Shown here: positions 13,601 through 24,318 of the stretch, piece by piece | Position numbering within the stretch: position 1 is the first letter of the stretch | Layout of the letters: each line of letters opens with the position of its first letter | Source of the DNA: Archivesica marissinica | Lineage: Eukaryota > Mollusca > Bivalvia > Venerida > Vesicomyidae | Assembly: GCA_014843695.1 (NCBI GenBank) | Contig: CM026397.1 | Location: forward strand, 47,710,606 to 47,774,605 | Direction of reading: 5' to 3' | Length of the DNA: 64,000 nucleotides | Made by a program: the position numbers and the translations under genes | The notes under the pieces: generated by a model | What the model saw: the letters and a program-made list of their open reading frames with translations, nothing else | What the model was told of the DNA's origin: nothing | Databases searched by the model: none

Positions 13601-15630
13601 TCGGCTGTAACGACACATAATATGATATAAATCAGTAAATGACAGAATGTACTCGGCTGTAACGACACATACTATGAGATAAATCAGTAAATGACAGAAT
13701 GTACTCGGCTGTAACGACACATACTATGTGAGATAAATCAGTAAATGACAGAATGTACTCGGCTGTAACGACACATAATGTGAGATAAATCAGTAAATGA
13801 CAGAATGTACTCGGCTGTAACGACACATAATATGATATAAATCGGTAAATGACAGAATGTACTCGGATGTAACGACACATAATATGTTATAAATCGGTAA
13901 ATGACAGAATGTACTCGGCTGTAGCGACACATAATATGATATAAATCGGTAAATGACAGAATGTACTCGGCTGTAACGACACATAATGTGATATAAATCG
14001 GTAAATGACAGAATGTACTCGGCTGTAACGACACATAATATGATATAAATCAGTAAATGACAGAATGTACTCGGCTGTAACGACACATAATGTGAGATAA
14101 ATCAGTAAATGACAGAATGTACTCGGCTGTAACGACACATCTATGTGAGATAAATCAGTAAATGACAGAATGTACTCGGCTGTAACGACACATACTATGT
14201 GAGATAAATCAGTAAATGACAGAATGTACTCGGCTGTAACGACACATACTATGTGAGATAAATCAGTAAATGACAGAATGTACTCGGCTGTAACGACACA
14301 TAATGTGATATAAATCGGTAAATGACAGAATGTACTCGGCTGTAACGACACATAATGTGATATAAATCGGTAAATGACAGAATGTACTCGGCTGTAGCGA
14401 CACATAATGTGATATAAATCGGTAAATGACGTAATGTACTCGGCTGTAACGACACATAATGTGAGATAAATCAGTAAATGACAGAATGTACTCGGCTGTA
14501 ACGACACATAATATGATATAAATCGGTAAATGACAGAATGTACTCGGATGTAACGAAACATATGTTATAAATCTGTAAATGACAGAATGTACTCGGCTGT
14601 AGCGACACATAATATGATATAAATCGGTAAATGACAGAATGTACTCGGCTGTAACGACACATAATGTGATATAAATCGGTAAATGACAGAATGTACTCGG
14701 CTGTAACGACACATAATATGATATAAATCAGTAAATGACAGAATGTACTCGGCTGTAACGACACATACTATGTGAGATAAATCAGTAAATGACAGAATGT
14801 ACTCGGCTGTAACGACACATTCTATGTGAGATAAATCAGTAAATTACGGAATGTACTCGGCTGTAACGACACATACTATGAGATAAATCAGTAAATGACA
14901 GAATGTACTCGGCTGTAACGACACATACTATGTGAGATAAATCAGTAAATGACAGAATGTACTCGGCTGTAACGACACATACTATGTGAGATAAATCAGT
15001 AAATGACAGAATGTACTCGGCTGTAACGACACATACTCTGTGATATAAATCGGTAAATGGTAGAATGTACTCGGCTGTAGCGACACATAATATGATATAA
15101 ATCGGTAAATGACAGAATGTACTCTGCTGTAGCGACACATAATATGATATAAATCGGTAAATGGTAGAATGTACTCTGCTGTAGCGACACATAATATGAT
15201 ATAAATCGGTAAATGACAGAATGTACTCGGCTGTAACGACACATAATATGATATAAATCGGTAAATGACAGAATGTACTCGGCTGTAACGACACATAATG
15301 CAATATAAATCGGTAAATGACAGAATGTACTCGGCTGTAGCGACACATAATATGATATAAATCGGTAAATGACAGAATGTACTCGGCTGTAGCGACACAT
15401 AATATGATATAAATCGGTAAATGACAGAATGTACTCGGCTGTAGCGACACATATGATATAAATCGGTAAATGACAGAATGTACTCGGCTGTAACGACACA
15501 TAATGTGATATAAATCGGTAAATGACAGAATGTACTCGGCTGTAGCGACACATAATATGATATAAATCGGTAAATGACAGAATGTACTCGGCTGTAACGA
15601 CACATATGATATAAATCGGTAAATGACAGA
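7635..15630. repeat. 52-bp satellite array with higher-order structure
   Basis: About 150 copies of a 52-bp unit are seen (core phrase tgtactcggctgtaacgaca, then a variable taatgtgatataaatcggt part). A 54-bp class reads catactatgtgagataaatc. Subtypes (gtaacg or gtagcg, gacag or ggtag, ggatgtaacg with atgttat) recur in the same order several times, which shows multi-monomer amplification. Units between 8450 and 9700 are often shortened. The array ends at about 15630 where the last unit breaks into tcttgacggccacacagatg. Minus-strand ORFs here are repeat artefacts. Confidence 0.95.
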
Positions 15631-15920
15631 TCTTGACGGCCACACAGATGGATCTGATATAATAGTAACTGATGTCCCTTGACGGATAGCAATCGCTAAA
15701 GAATGACTTATGAATAACATTATGAATAATACGAGTCTGGAATGTACATAGAATAGACAGCGAAATAGTGTTCCATATCCTCATGTTCGTTAATATTAAT
15801 ATTCTCGTTATTTGCACCTTACGATGATTAATAGTTCAAACATTACAATTATCAACGATATTTCATTAAGTAATTAATATTATACAGATATACATATATA
15901 TCCGGTAGAAGTTCACAAGC
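15631..15920. other. Unique AT-rich flank of the satellite
   Basis: I see no ORF, tRNA head or repeat of note in these 290 bases. The sequence is single-copy within the window and holds only short TA-rich runs near 15890. Confidence 0.6.
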
Positions 15921-16295
15921 TTAACAACGGATCTGTTGGACGGGTAATCCAGAGATCGCAGGTTCGATCCCCAGTCTGAACCTAATACAATTAACAGTCT
16001 TTCAGATGTGACTTTAAACCGTATCGTGTCGATGCTTTAATCTAAAATGACTAATCTCTTCAGGTGTCGCTCATATGGGTAACCGGTAGCGACGATAAAT
16101 AAACGTAAAACACACACACACACGATGCTTTACACCGTGCACATAAAAAACTAAGATGGAGACTCTGGAATGGGTCTGGAATGGGTCTCTGTCTGTATCA
16201 TTGCACTATCCTCCAACTGACTAATCTAGCATATTCAGGAGGCGTCGCTCAAATGTGCAACCGGTAGCGACGATAAATAAACGTAAAACACCACA
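15921..16295 (+). mobile_element. SINE S1, rearranged double copy
   Basis: A tRNA-like head with B-box ggttcgatcccc is followed by a body that jumps early to the 3' part and its tail (cgataaataaacgtaaaaca at about 16092), plus a (CA)n run. A second S1 body (cactttacaccgtgcac type, from about 16126) then ends in a second tail at about 16285. One gggtctggaat phrase is duplicated inside the second body. It looks like one S1 inserted into, or recombined with, another. Confidence 0.7.
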
Positions 16296-16577
16296 ACTTG
16301 ACGGCCTTGGCGTACCAATAACTCGGAGGCTAACGGGAGCAAAGTAGTACCAACTGCGAGAACGTGCATGCAATGACAGCGCTTCTTCCCTACGTTTAGT
16401 TCTTCTACCATTTTCACCCATTGCCTATGCGGACGCAATGGACGTCCTGACTCGATGAAACATGATTACGGACGGGATATACTGCTAATGAACGGATGCA
16501 AGACGGGATATAACGACATTTAGCATGTTCTATAACATTGTAAGAGTGCCAATAGATCTCTGCATATGTCAAAAAGG
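16296..16577. other. Unassigned stretch with a short minus-strand ORF
   Basis: A minus-strand frame over 16235-16438 contains QWVKMVEELNVGKKRCHCMH and partly overlaps the S1 tail. It has no convincing start, no family I recognise and no clear splice sites. It may be a transposable-element fragment. Nothing else is seen. Confidence 0.3.
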
Positions 16578-16737
16578 GAAACTCAGTTGTCGAGTGGTTA
16601 AGGTCACCGACGTGTATACCACTGTAACATATGGTCATGGGTTAGAGCCCAGTTCAGACCGTGTCTATTTATATGAACACATTGGCAGTTTCTTAATGAG
16701 GTTGGTGCCACCAAGCATTGGTAAATCGCAAAGATAA
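16578..16737 (+). mobile_element. SINE S2, 3'-truncated copy
   Basis: The head gttgtcgagtggttaaggtc matches the A-box region of type-II (Ser/Leu-like) tRNA. A diverged B-box (gggttagagccc) follows, then the S2 body phrase ttggcagtttcttaatgagg. The copy breaks off after tggtaaatcg. Confidence 0.65.
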
Positions 16738-16766
16738 ACATAAATAAAAAAGGAAACTATAATCAT

Positions 16767-17030
16767 TTGCTCTCCGATTAGAGCAGTGGTTAGCACGCTC
16801 GCTTCTCACCAATGCAACCCGGGTTCGATCCTAGGACCGGAAATTATGTGAGATGGTACGGTGGTCGCCAGATCAGAAAGGTGGGTTTTCTCCGGGGTTT
16901 GTCCGGGTACTCAGGTTTCCTCCCTCACGATTGACCACATTTACGCTTTCACCCGAGCCAATGAGAGTGATTAATATAAGTTGTTAGAACACGGCAATCA
17001 TTGTAAAATAAATAAGTTAAACAAATTTAA
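16767..17030 (+). mobile_element. SINE S3
   Basis: The head ctccgattagagcagtggtt carries the A box and gggttcgatcct carries the B box. The body reads tgtgagatggtacggtggtc, and the tail gtgattaatataagttgtt is followed by an AATAAA-like A-rich end. The tail is the same one carried by S4. Confidence 0.75.
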
Positions 17031-17083
17031 AGTAAACGATAACGATTCTAACAATGCTGGATATGGAACAATTTTATTTTTAT

Positions 17084-17352
17084 TCCGCCTCCGTGGTCGA
17101 GTGGTTAAGGTCGCTGACTTGTATACCACTGTAGCCTATCATCACTGATGGTCACGGGTTCGAGCCCCGCTCAGGCCATGTCTCATTTATATGAAAAAGT
17201 TGGCAGTTTCTTACGGAGGTTTGTGCACCCAAGTACTGGTTAACCGTTGGAGTCTGCCCAGGAAAGGTGTTGTTAAGTCAACTGCCCGCCGGCGATATAG
17301 CCCGAAATGGTTCTGATGCAGGCGTGAAACCCGAAATATAACATATATAATA
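17084..17352 (+). mobile_element. SINE S2 with probable target-site duplication
   Basis: Head ccgtggtcgagtggttaagg, a long variable-arm-like segment, and B-box gggttcgagcccc are all present, then the full S2 body ending near gaaatataacat. The flanks share aattttatttt (about 17070-17080 and 17357-17367), a probable 11-bp target-site duplication. Confidence 0.75.
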
Positions 17353-17433
17353 ACATAATTTTATTTTAAGTTTAGGCTGAAAAATAAGTTCGATATCAAG
17401 TAAATTTAAAACAAAGAATACAGAGGAAAATAC

Positions 17434-19990
17434 ATGAATGAATGAATGGTGTTTTACGGCGCATCGACATCTAAGGTCATGTAGCGCGCATTAAAGTTAT
17501 GTTTATTGTCGAGTGTATGAAATAAAATTCTATATAAGTATATGCATTACGTAAACATTAATACTAAGAAGTTATAAAGACGTAAGCTTAATTACAGGTA
17601 ATATATGAATGAATGATTACTACAAAGGCATGATTAACAATTGATATCACAGCTTATTATAAATTCCTATTGCCTTGATAAATGATATGATGGACTCTAC
17701 TCTGATAGAGTCGAAGAGTGTTTTAATGTTGTCCACATTGTAGTACTGCAACCGGATTGGTTGAAGGTCAACACAGTATATTAAGATGGCCATTATGGAG
17801 AGATTAATTATTAAAAATATTATACCGATATTTACATAATTATTATACATAGATAACATATAAAGTTAAAAATATATTAAGTGGCATCCTGCAACGACTG
17901 GAGGTTCTTGTTCCAGCCACCCTCGCCATCTTGCCAGGTCATAGACTCGGACTTGTCCGAGTCTGATGCCTCGCCCTCCAGATTGTCATCGTCCGTGTCC
18001 AAATCCGAGTATCTATTGCTTGTAGATACTGGACTGGACACTGTGTGTTTATCTGTTTGTATATGTTTAGTTTTCTGCTGTCTGGAAGTGACAGCAGATT
18101 GCTTATTTGTTGGAGTTGATGTTTGTTGAGTTGTAGATGGTCTTTTAGTAGGTATTGGTTTTGATGAAGTTGATGTTGTTTTTGGTTGAATGTGTTTTTC
18201 TTGTGTATTGTTGTTTCGAGTGTTTTTTGTTGTTGGATTCTTGTGTATGTTTGTTTTTGCTTGTTTTTGTTTGTCTGCTGTAGGTTTAGGTGTTTGTGGT
18301 GTATTTTGATTTGTAAGCGTAGGTTTAGGTGTTTGTGGTATATTTTGATTTGTAAGCTGGTCAAGATGAGAAGAACTATCAGAACCAAGGAATAACTGCA
18401 TTATTTCTGTTTTTTTGTCTGGAAAGATTTTGCAAAGTTTGGTTAACAAGTTTTTGCAAGTTTTGCATTCAACAGAGGCTGTTTTAGCAACACTTGCATA
18501 GCTTGGCTGATTTTCGAATTTGTATCGAGATTCATAAATCTTTCTTGCATCCTGGAATGAAATGTTTTCCGAATATTTGATCTTAACTATTTCTTTTTCT
18601 TTTTTCCAGGAGACACAGTCTTTAGAATTGGAAATATGATCAGCGCCACAATTGGCGCATTTATTTGTGTTGGGGCAGTTGTTCTCTTGATGTTGTGGAG
18701 CAGTCTCAGCACACTTGGAGCATACAGACTCGTTCCGACACCTATCCTCATGATGACCATACTTCTGGCATTTAAAGCATCTAAGAGGGTTAGGTACATA
18801 TATGTCGACGGTGACAATCTGGTAGCCGACTTTGATACGTGACGGGATGACTGGTGTGTCACATGTAATTATATATGTGTTTGTGAGTTTTATTTCGTTG
18901 TTACGTTTTATAGATATTCTCTTCACGTCAATGATCCCTTGACTTGACAAACCTTCTTTGATCTCATCCAAAGAGCAGGAAGATAATTCCCTGCACCTGA
19001 TGACACCTTTGGATGAGTTCAAAGATTTGTGGGGACTGACCTTCACAGAATGTCCAAAGAAGGTGTTCGTTGATAATAAATTCTGAGATTGAGCTTTTGA
19101 AGTAATTTCAACCAAAAGACTTCCATTTCGAAGACTTTTAACAGATTTAGGTGTACCTAGGATAGATTTCATTTGCTTTTCAATGACGAAAGGGGAAATT
19201 TTTTTGATAGGTTTTGAACTGTCTACCGCCTCAATGAGAATGAAGCGAGGGAAGTTCACTCTCCGTTGTTCAACAGAATCATCATCAGATTCACTTAGTG
19301 CACGCTTGGCTTTTTTTTGAGTGGAACTCATAGTAATATATAGTTCATCGTCAATGCTCCCCACCCGTCTCAGAGCCCAACAAGGGGACATGATCTGGGG
19401 AAATCCATCACAGATCATGACAGGGATACATCAATGATATACTCAGAATGAAAGGACTAGACTGGACAAGTGTATTCCCACAGAAGGTCCTACCAAGTTT
19501 AGACTATCCTTGGGAGGTTACAAAAGTCAATCAAACATCAAACTTTCACCCGATTAGCCCATAAGCCACCGCCTTCTAGGGCATCAAAAAGAAGACAATG
19601 AAAGAGTATAAATATATAGAGAATCAATATTTGTTTTCAAGACAAATTAAAAAAAATATGTGTTTAAGATTAACGATGCCCTAGGGCTCGGCATGACCAG
19701 CCGATTGATCAAGGACGGGCTTCCCTGACCTCCCGTTTAACCCAACTTAAGGCCGAAGTGGTGTGTTGTGGAAACAGGGTATTATTTGCCAACACTGATT
19801 CTACTCAACCACCAGGATCCTCTCATCAGGCGACACAGGTCTCCGCCCACGGCAAACAGGCAGGCACATTTGTGGGGGTTGTACCCCTCTGTAGTGCGAC
19901 AGCTGGGATATTCTAACCCCTGCCCAGCTGGGGGGGGGTGGAAAATACATGAGTTGACAACACACAGAAACTGCGGTCTTTAGTGACGAC
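17434..19990 (-). mobile_element. ORF1-only non-LTR retrotransposon (RT missing)
   Basis: On the minus strand this reads as a LINE 5' UTR (about 19990-19332, containing gtacaacccccacaaatgtg and ccctagggcatcgttaatc), an intact ORF1 (19331-17877), a short AT-rich stretch, and a 3' end (gtcgatgcgccgtaaaacac) with an (ATTC)n tail at about 17434-17450. A normal element of this type has ORF2 with endonuclease and reverse transcriptase after ORF1. None fits in the roughly 440 bp here, so the copy is an ORF2-deleted derivative or a non-autonomous ORF1-only lineage. Both outer ends are estimates. Confidence 0.65.
17877..19331 (-). CDS. LINE ORF1 (gag-like, CCHC zinc knuckles)
   Basis: An uninterrupted 484-residue frame. 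I chose the Met that begins MSSTQKKAKR; an upstream in-frame Met (19418) would add 29 residues with no family resemblance. Residues about 25-180 form the RRM-like gag domain typical of jockey/I-group ORF1 proteins (FPRFILIEAVD, GTPKSVKSLRNGSLLVE, NSSKGVIRCREL, VDIYVPNPLRC). Three cysteine knuckles follow at about 185-198 (CFKCQKYGHHEDRC, canonical CX2CX4HX4C), 204-219 and 225-239 (variant spacing). The C-terminal 200 residues are Thr/Gln/Lys-rich and low in complexity. Family role: an RNA-binding protein that coats LINE RNA. It has no reverse-transcriptase partner in this element, so any activity would be in trans or for other elements. Confidence 0.8.
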   Translation of the reverse strand: MSSTQKKAKRALSESDDDSVEQRRVNFPRFILIEAVDSSKPIKKISPFVIEKQMKSILGTPKSVKSLRNGSLLVEITSKAQSQNLLSTNTFFGHSVKVSPHKSLNSSKGVIRCRELSSCSLDEIKEGLSSQGIIDVKRISIKRNNEIKLTNTYIITCDTPVIPSRIKVGYQIVTVDIYVPNPLRCFKCQKYGHHEDRCRNESVCSKCAETAPQHQENNCPNTNKCANCGADHISNSKDCVSWKKEKEIVKIKYSENISFQDARKIYESRYKFENQPSYASVAKTASVECKTCKNLLTKLCKIFPDKKTEIMQLFLGSDSSSHLDQLTNQNIPQTPKPTLTNQNTPQTPKPTADKQKQAKTNIHKNPTTKNTRNNNTQEKHIQPKTTSTSSKPIPTKRPSTTQQTSTPTNKQSAVTSRQQKTKHIQTDKHTVSSPVSTSNRYSDLDTDDDNLEGEASDSDKSESMTWQDGEGGWNKNLQSLQDAT

Positions 19991-20063
19991 AGGTGGTCGT
20001 TACAGGTTTTACTACATATCAATATAAACATATACTCCCAAAGACGAACACTGGTATACATAC

Positions 20064-23000
20064 TCGGTAACGATATAGTCCAAACCACGGGCTGGCCAAC
20101 GGTTGTTGAGGATGGATTCACTGATGACGTCACAGAATAAGTTATAGCCATATCCGTATCCTGGCCAATATCCAAACTGAAAATGCGCAAGCAACAATTT
20201 GCTGTCCGATTAGCGAAGTGGTTAGCACGCTCGCTTCTCACCAATGCAACTCGTGTTCGATCGTCGGACCGGGAAGTATGTGAGATGGTACGGTGGTCGC
20301 CAGATCGGACAGGTGGGTTTTCTCAGGGTACTCCTGTTTCCTCCCAATCGAATGACCACATTTACGCTTCCACCCGTGCCAACGAGAGTGATTAATATAA
20401 GTTGTTAAAACTTGCTTCGCAATCATTGTAAAATAAATAAAGTTTAAAGAAAAAACTTTGGTGAGACATTACGCCAAATAAAACAATGAAAACAAAAGAG
20501 TATACCCGCGAACAATTTAGAATTCAGTATTAAAATTTTGGAACATCCCTCACAAGCATAACATCCATGCTGGAGAATATTTGATATACATGTAGATAAA
20601 CAAACATATATAGTCTTATAGTGAACTGTGGTCCATCTTTGGAAGGCGTGTTCGCTCCACGTGCGAAAGGTCCGGAGTTCGATCACCGATGGAGCCGTTA
20701 CGAGTGTGCCCTTAGGCAAATCATTTAAATTCCACGTTGCCTCTTCCCTCTCCCTCCTCTTCCCTCTCCCTCCTCTTCCCTCTCCCTCCTCTTCCCTCTC
20801 CCTCGTGGCGATGGATTTCACCAGGAATGAGGTCTCGAGAGTGACTAATATAAGTTGTAAGAACTTGTTTCGCAATCGTGCTAAAATAAATTAGTATAAT
20901 CTAAGCTTTGGACATATTACAAGTTTACATCTTTACTTACTCGGCAGCAAACGAATTGTTGACGACATGAGTATTACCGGCCTCTGGTATCTCGTTGCAT
21001 TGGATTTGATTAACAAGCACAGTTCGTCCGCCATGTAAGCGATTCTTTACCATATCAGCATATGACCCATATGTTAGTAGTATCGGTATATCCTTAAAGC
21101 GACATTACATCGCAAAAAGCAAATACAATGCATTATCAATCAGTTAATTGTGGATTGAAAGTATGATTTTCATATAACGGTCATCAATGCTCCTGAATTG
21201 ACGTTTGTTTGTCATCGGAGTCAATAATAAACGCGAGATAATGTCGTTTAGAGATAATTTAACTAAGAATAGTCTACAAATAAATAGGCACACATGTGAG
21301 CTATAACGCTAAATCTGTACCATAAATCGTGTTATTCAGGATACACTAGTTGTATTACGCATGGATGTTTACATTATTTTGCTATGTCAACAAACCGCGA
21401 ATACGACGTTTGGTTATTAGTTGAAATACTCAGTATTTGACCGAGCCAACTATTTGGACAAATATTATACCATATACTAGGAAAATACATTCTGAAGTAC
21501 AAATGGTAGTATTACAGATCTATACATTATCGCCTATGACGCCACTACATTCTAAGTACCGGTATATAAGTTACACGGTATATCGTAGTTCACATACAAA
21601 CGGATCTGTAGTCCAGTGGTAACACGCTGGACTGGTAATCCAGGGATCGCAGCTTCGATCCCCCGTCTGACCCTAATAAAATTAAGTCTTTCAGATGGGA
21701 CGTTAAACCGAGGACTCGTGTCGGTGCTTTACACCGTGCACGTAAATGAACCAGAGGGGACTCTGGAATGGGTCTCTGTCTGTATCACTGCACTATCCTC
21801 CAAACTCTAAAATGACTAATCTCTTCGGGAGGCGTCGTTCATACGGGCAACCGGTAGCGAAGATAAATAAACGTAAAACACACAAAAGTATTTCACAACC
21901 ATTCTAGCAAACAACTCTTTATTATAACTGGTCTGGCCACGAGGTTATCAACATTGTTTTCCCCATCTCAAAATTCAAACTCACTTGTGATCTATTTGAG
22001 ACAGACACATAAGCTATACTGTACCCCGTTGAGCACGAGACTGAGATTGGTCGTTTCGCTTGATCGAAACAAATCTCGAGTTATTCTCATATCTCAAACT
22101 TAACGATAGTTCAAACTCAACAGTTTTATGACTTTTTTCTGAGTTTGAAACTGGAGTTGAATACAGAACTCGAGTTGCGAACTCGGGGAAGCTAAATAAA
22201 CTCTGGGCGGAGGTCATACAAGCTGTTCACCAATCTCAAATTCAGTCTCAAGCTTCTGATTGGTTCAGTTGAGTAAATCTCAGAATCAATCAATCAAGTT
22301 ACTTGAGCTTGAGTTCGGAGAAAAAGGTCTTATGACCTCGTGCCTGATATTGTTAGGAGGGGTCTGGTGACTTCCTCCACCACTAATAACTGGCGAGTAC
22401 GACTCTACACAAACTAGTTCAGATATGAACACATGTACATCCAGTTTGGATATATTATGACCTCGTGCCAAGTTATCACTAAAATTATATTTCAGATCTA
22501 TTCTTGTATACGACTCTTGTGCATTCTGAGTACCGGTGGGTAAGTTAGCACTAAAAGGTGTTGGCACGGTGTAGCTGGACGGTGTTACAATAACTTACTG
22601 TAGTGTCCTGGGGTCTCAACTATTATAACTCCATTAGATTATGTCTTCCTTATAGAAAGAGTTTCAGCTAGATTTTATGAACGTATGTACATGTATTTGA
22701 ACACAAGGGCTGACATTATACAGTACACAATAGTTCCTATCCAATATGTGGCGTTTACTTAGCCAAGTCCATACTCTATCCAAACTGGATGTACATGTAC
22801 TAGTTTGTGTACGAGTCGTACTCGCCAGTTATTAGTGGTGGAGGAGGTCACCTGACCCCTCCTAACAATATCAGGCACACGGCAGAACAACAAACCTTCC
22901 GAAGGTCAACTGTATAGCTTCCGCACATTGAAAACAAGCATACCATTGGGATTCGAACATATAAGAGTGAGTGGCAAATTAATTGGAAGTCACCAACTGT

Positions 23001-23836
23001 AACCACTGGCAATGGATGGGGATGGAATACTAGCGCGTATTATGAGTTCGAACCTATTGGTACTTACTTTTAAGCATTCGGTAATTATCACAGCGCTGGG
23101 GCTGACTATGGAGACATTACAAAGCGTATCAGCGCCCGATGGTACACTCTGCATGGCAAAGTAGTTGTAATTCTCTGGGAGATTGGACAAGTTGATGCTG
23201 TTGTCCGGATTACAAACTACATCTGAAATATGTACACGTGCCAACCATGCAATAAATAACTCTCTTAAAGATTAATAATTGCACTTGTAACAACTATCTA
23301 CGTGAATAATGAATTTCTGAAATTTGGTTGTGTTTTGTTTGTTTGTTTGTTTGTTAAGAAGCTTAAAGTTGCAGTTTAGGTCATATGGCGACTCTCCAGC
23401 TATTATTGGTGGAGGAAGACCCCGAATGCCCACCCGAACAGCATTTTAAGCACGGACGGACTCCCGGGTAGAACCACCGACCTATGACATTTAAGTTGTA
23501 TAGCTTCCTCATATAAAATAGTTCCGTCACCCCTAGTTGGATTCGGCAGACCGACAGGAAATCAGTAACCATTATTTAGCAAGCTCGTGGCTCACACATC
23601 GGCCATATGTGAATGAACCAATGGTGTGGGATCGAACCATCGACATCCCGCTCCGTATTCGGTTACCTAACAACTAGGTTACGGAGACGGTTATGGTCAT
23701 TGCAACACGTTAGCACCGACAGAGCATCATGATCGAGTTAGAACAAATAAACTGTCAAATACATACCATAAGCAGTGACTGATTGACTGATAAACGCGCA
23801 CACGACCAAGAAACGGCAGGATAGATGTGAAGTCAT
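20064..23836 (-). CDS. Multi-exon gene for a predicted secreted protein (3' end not found)
   Basis: Four minus-strand exons join in one frame by splice sites and phase. Exon 1, 23836-23767: ATG plus a hydrophobic signal peptide (MTSHLSCRFLVVCAFIS), donor gtatgt, one base left over. Exon 2, 23222-23068: acceptor tttcag, two completing bases, CNPDNSINLSNLPENYNYF and TLCNVSIVSPSAVIITECLK, donor gtaagt, phase 0. Exon 3, 21044-20941: a tactaac branch-point match upstream, text GGRTVLVNQIQCNEIPEAGN, donor gtaagt, two bases over. Exon 4, 20176-20064: acceptor ttttcag, text DTDMAITYSVTSSVNPSSTT, donor gtatgt. A ctttcag just before the ATG suggests a 5'-UTR intron. The mature protein would be extracellular with four or more Cys (two CNxxI/CNPDN contexts recall CUB-like folds, but I do not recognise the family). 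Introns hold S1, S3 and S4 SINEs, and the LINE at 17434-19990 lies just past exon 4. No terminal exon was found. Confidence 0.6.
20198..20447 (+). mobile_element. SINE S3 inside an intron
   Basis: Head ctgtccgattagcgaagtgg, a degraded B box (gtgttcgatcgtcgg), the S3 body, and tail aacttgcttcgcaatcattg with taaaataaataaagttt. It lies antisense in the intron of the minus-strand gene, only about 20 bp from its exon 4 acceptor. Confidence 0.8.
20620..20895 (+). mobile_element. SINE S4 with an expanded CT tract
   Basis: A degraded head is followed by ggagttcgatcaccgatgg (B box), ttacgagtgtgcccttaggc and the S4/S3 tail taatataagttgtaagaact. The normally single tctccctc stretch is expanded to about four copies of cctcttccctctccct (20740-20805). 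It lies in the intron between exons 3 and 4 of the secreted-protein gene. Confidence 0.75.
21601..21885 (+). mobile_element. SINE S1, near full length
   Basis: Complete order: ggatctgtagtccagtggt head, cagcttcgatcccc B box, gggacgttaaaccgaggact body, cgtaaatgaaccagagggga, and tail agataaataaacgtaaaac. It lies in the 2-kb intron between exons 2 and 3 of the minus-strand gene. Confidence 0.85.
21925..22880. repeat. Inverted-repeat-rich intronic block
   Basis: About 100 bp at 22335-22460 returns as reverse complement at 22779-22880 (shared phrases cgccagttattagtggtgga, cccctcctaacaatatcagg and ccaaactggatgtacatg). The phrase ttatgacctcgtgcc occurs at 22330 and again at 22462, and a diverged tggccacgaggttatc sits at 21935. 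The phrases fit a diverged foldback element or several nested MITE copies. No coding potential is seen. Confidence 0.6.
23328..23700 (-). mobile_element. SINE S5 with (AAAC)n tail
   Basis: On the minus strand: an A-box-like taacctagttgttagg, B-box atggttcgatccc, a body including gaggaagctatacaacttaa and ctggagagtcgccatatgac, then aactttaagcttcttaac and an (AAAC)n tail (23332-23356 on plus). Fragments of the same family are at about 33290-33345 and 57490-57600. It lies in the first coding intron of the secreted-protein gene. Confidence 0.6.
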
Positions 23837-23881
23837 CTTGTTGCTGAAAGTTAAATATCATACTAGGTAAACAAAGACCAA

Positions 23882-24252
23882 CACATAGTTTGATGGTGCA
23901 AGGCACCAAGTCGTCGAGAAGTACTATTCTTACACACATAGTTTGATGGTGCACGGCACCAAGTCGTCGAGAAGTACTATTCTTACACACATAGTTTGAT
24001 GGTGCACGGCACCAAGTCGCCGAGAAGTACTATTCTTACACACATAGTTTGATGGTGCACGGCACCAAGTCGCCGAGAAGTACTATTCTTACACACATAG
24101 TTTGATGGTGCACGGCACCAAGTCGTCGAGAAGTACTATTCTTACACACATAGTTTGATGGTGCACGGCACCAAGTCGCCGAAAAGTACTATTCTTACAC
24201 ACATAGTTTGATGGTGCACGGCACCAAGTCGCCGAGAAGTACTATTCTTACA
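23882..24252. repeat. 53-bp tandem repeat, 7 copies, just upstream of a gene start
   Basis: Units recur at 23882, 23935, 23988 and onwards and contain the near-dyad ggtgcacggcacc and tactattcttacac. Variation is limited to cgtcg or cgccg and one gcaagg. The array begins about 45 bp upstream (in the gene's direction) of the minus-strand ATG at 23836, so it lies in the 5' UTR, a 5' intron or the promoter of that gene. Confidence 0.95.
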
Positions 24253-24292
24253 CTTATAGTCGAATATATATCTGGATATCAAACTTGCTACT

Positions 24293-24318
24293 TGGCTGTC
24301 CGATTAGCGCTGTGGTTA
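24293..24318 (+). mobile_element. SINE S3 head, cut off in its A box
   Basis: Only ggctgtccgattagcgctgt and a few bases remain before a (TAA)n run begins. The break coincides with the 3' tail of a minus-strand LINE, which suggests LINE insertion into the SINE or a chimera. Confidence 0.6.

Noticed and set aside
7635..15630. CRISPR-like array (regular ~52-bp spacing)
   Set aside because: There are no unique spacers; the whole unit repeats, and the context is eukaryotic with no cas genes.
7635..15817. Many minus-strand ORFs (up to ~670 codons) with CRYSRVHSVIYRFIS-type repeats
   Set aside because: All lie in the 52-bp satellite; two 52/54-bp units without stops create them. No start context, composition or homology supports a protein.
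20444..20894. 143-codon minus and 88-codon plus ORFs
   Set aside because: Both run through SINE S4 and its CT-rich expansion.
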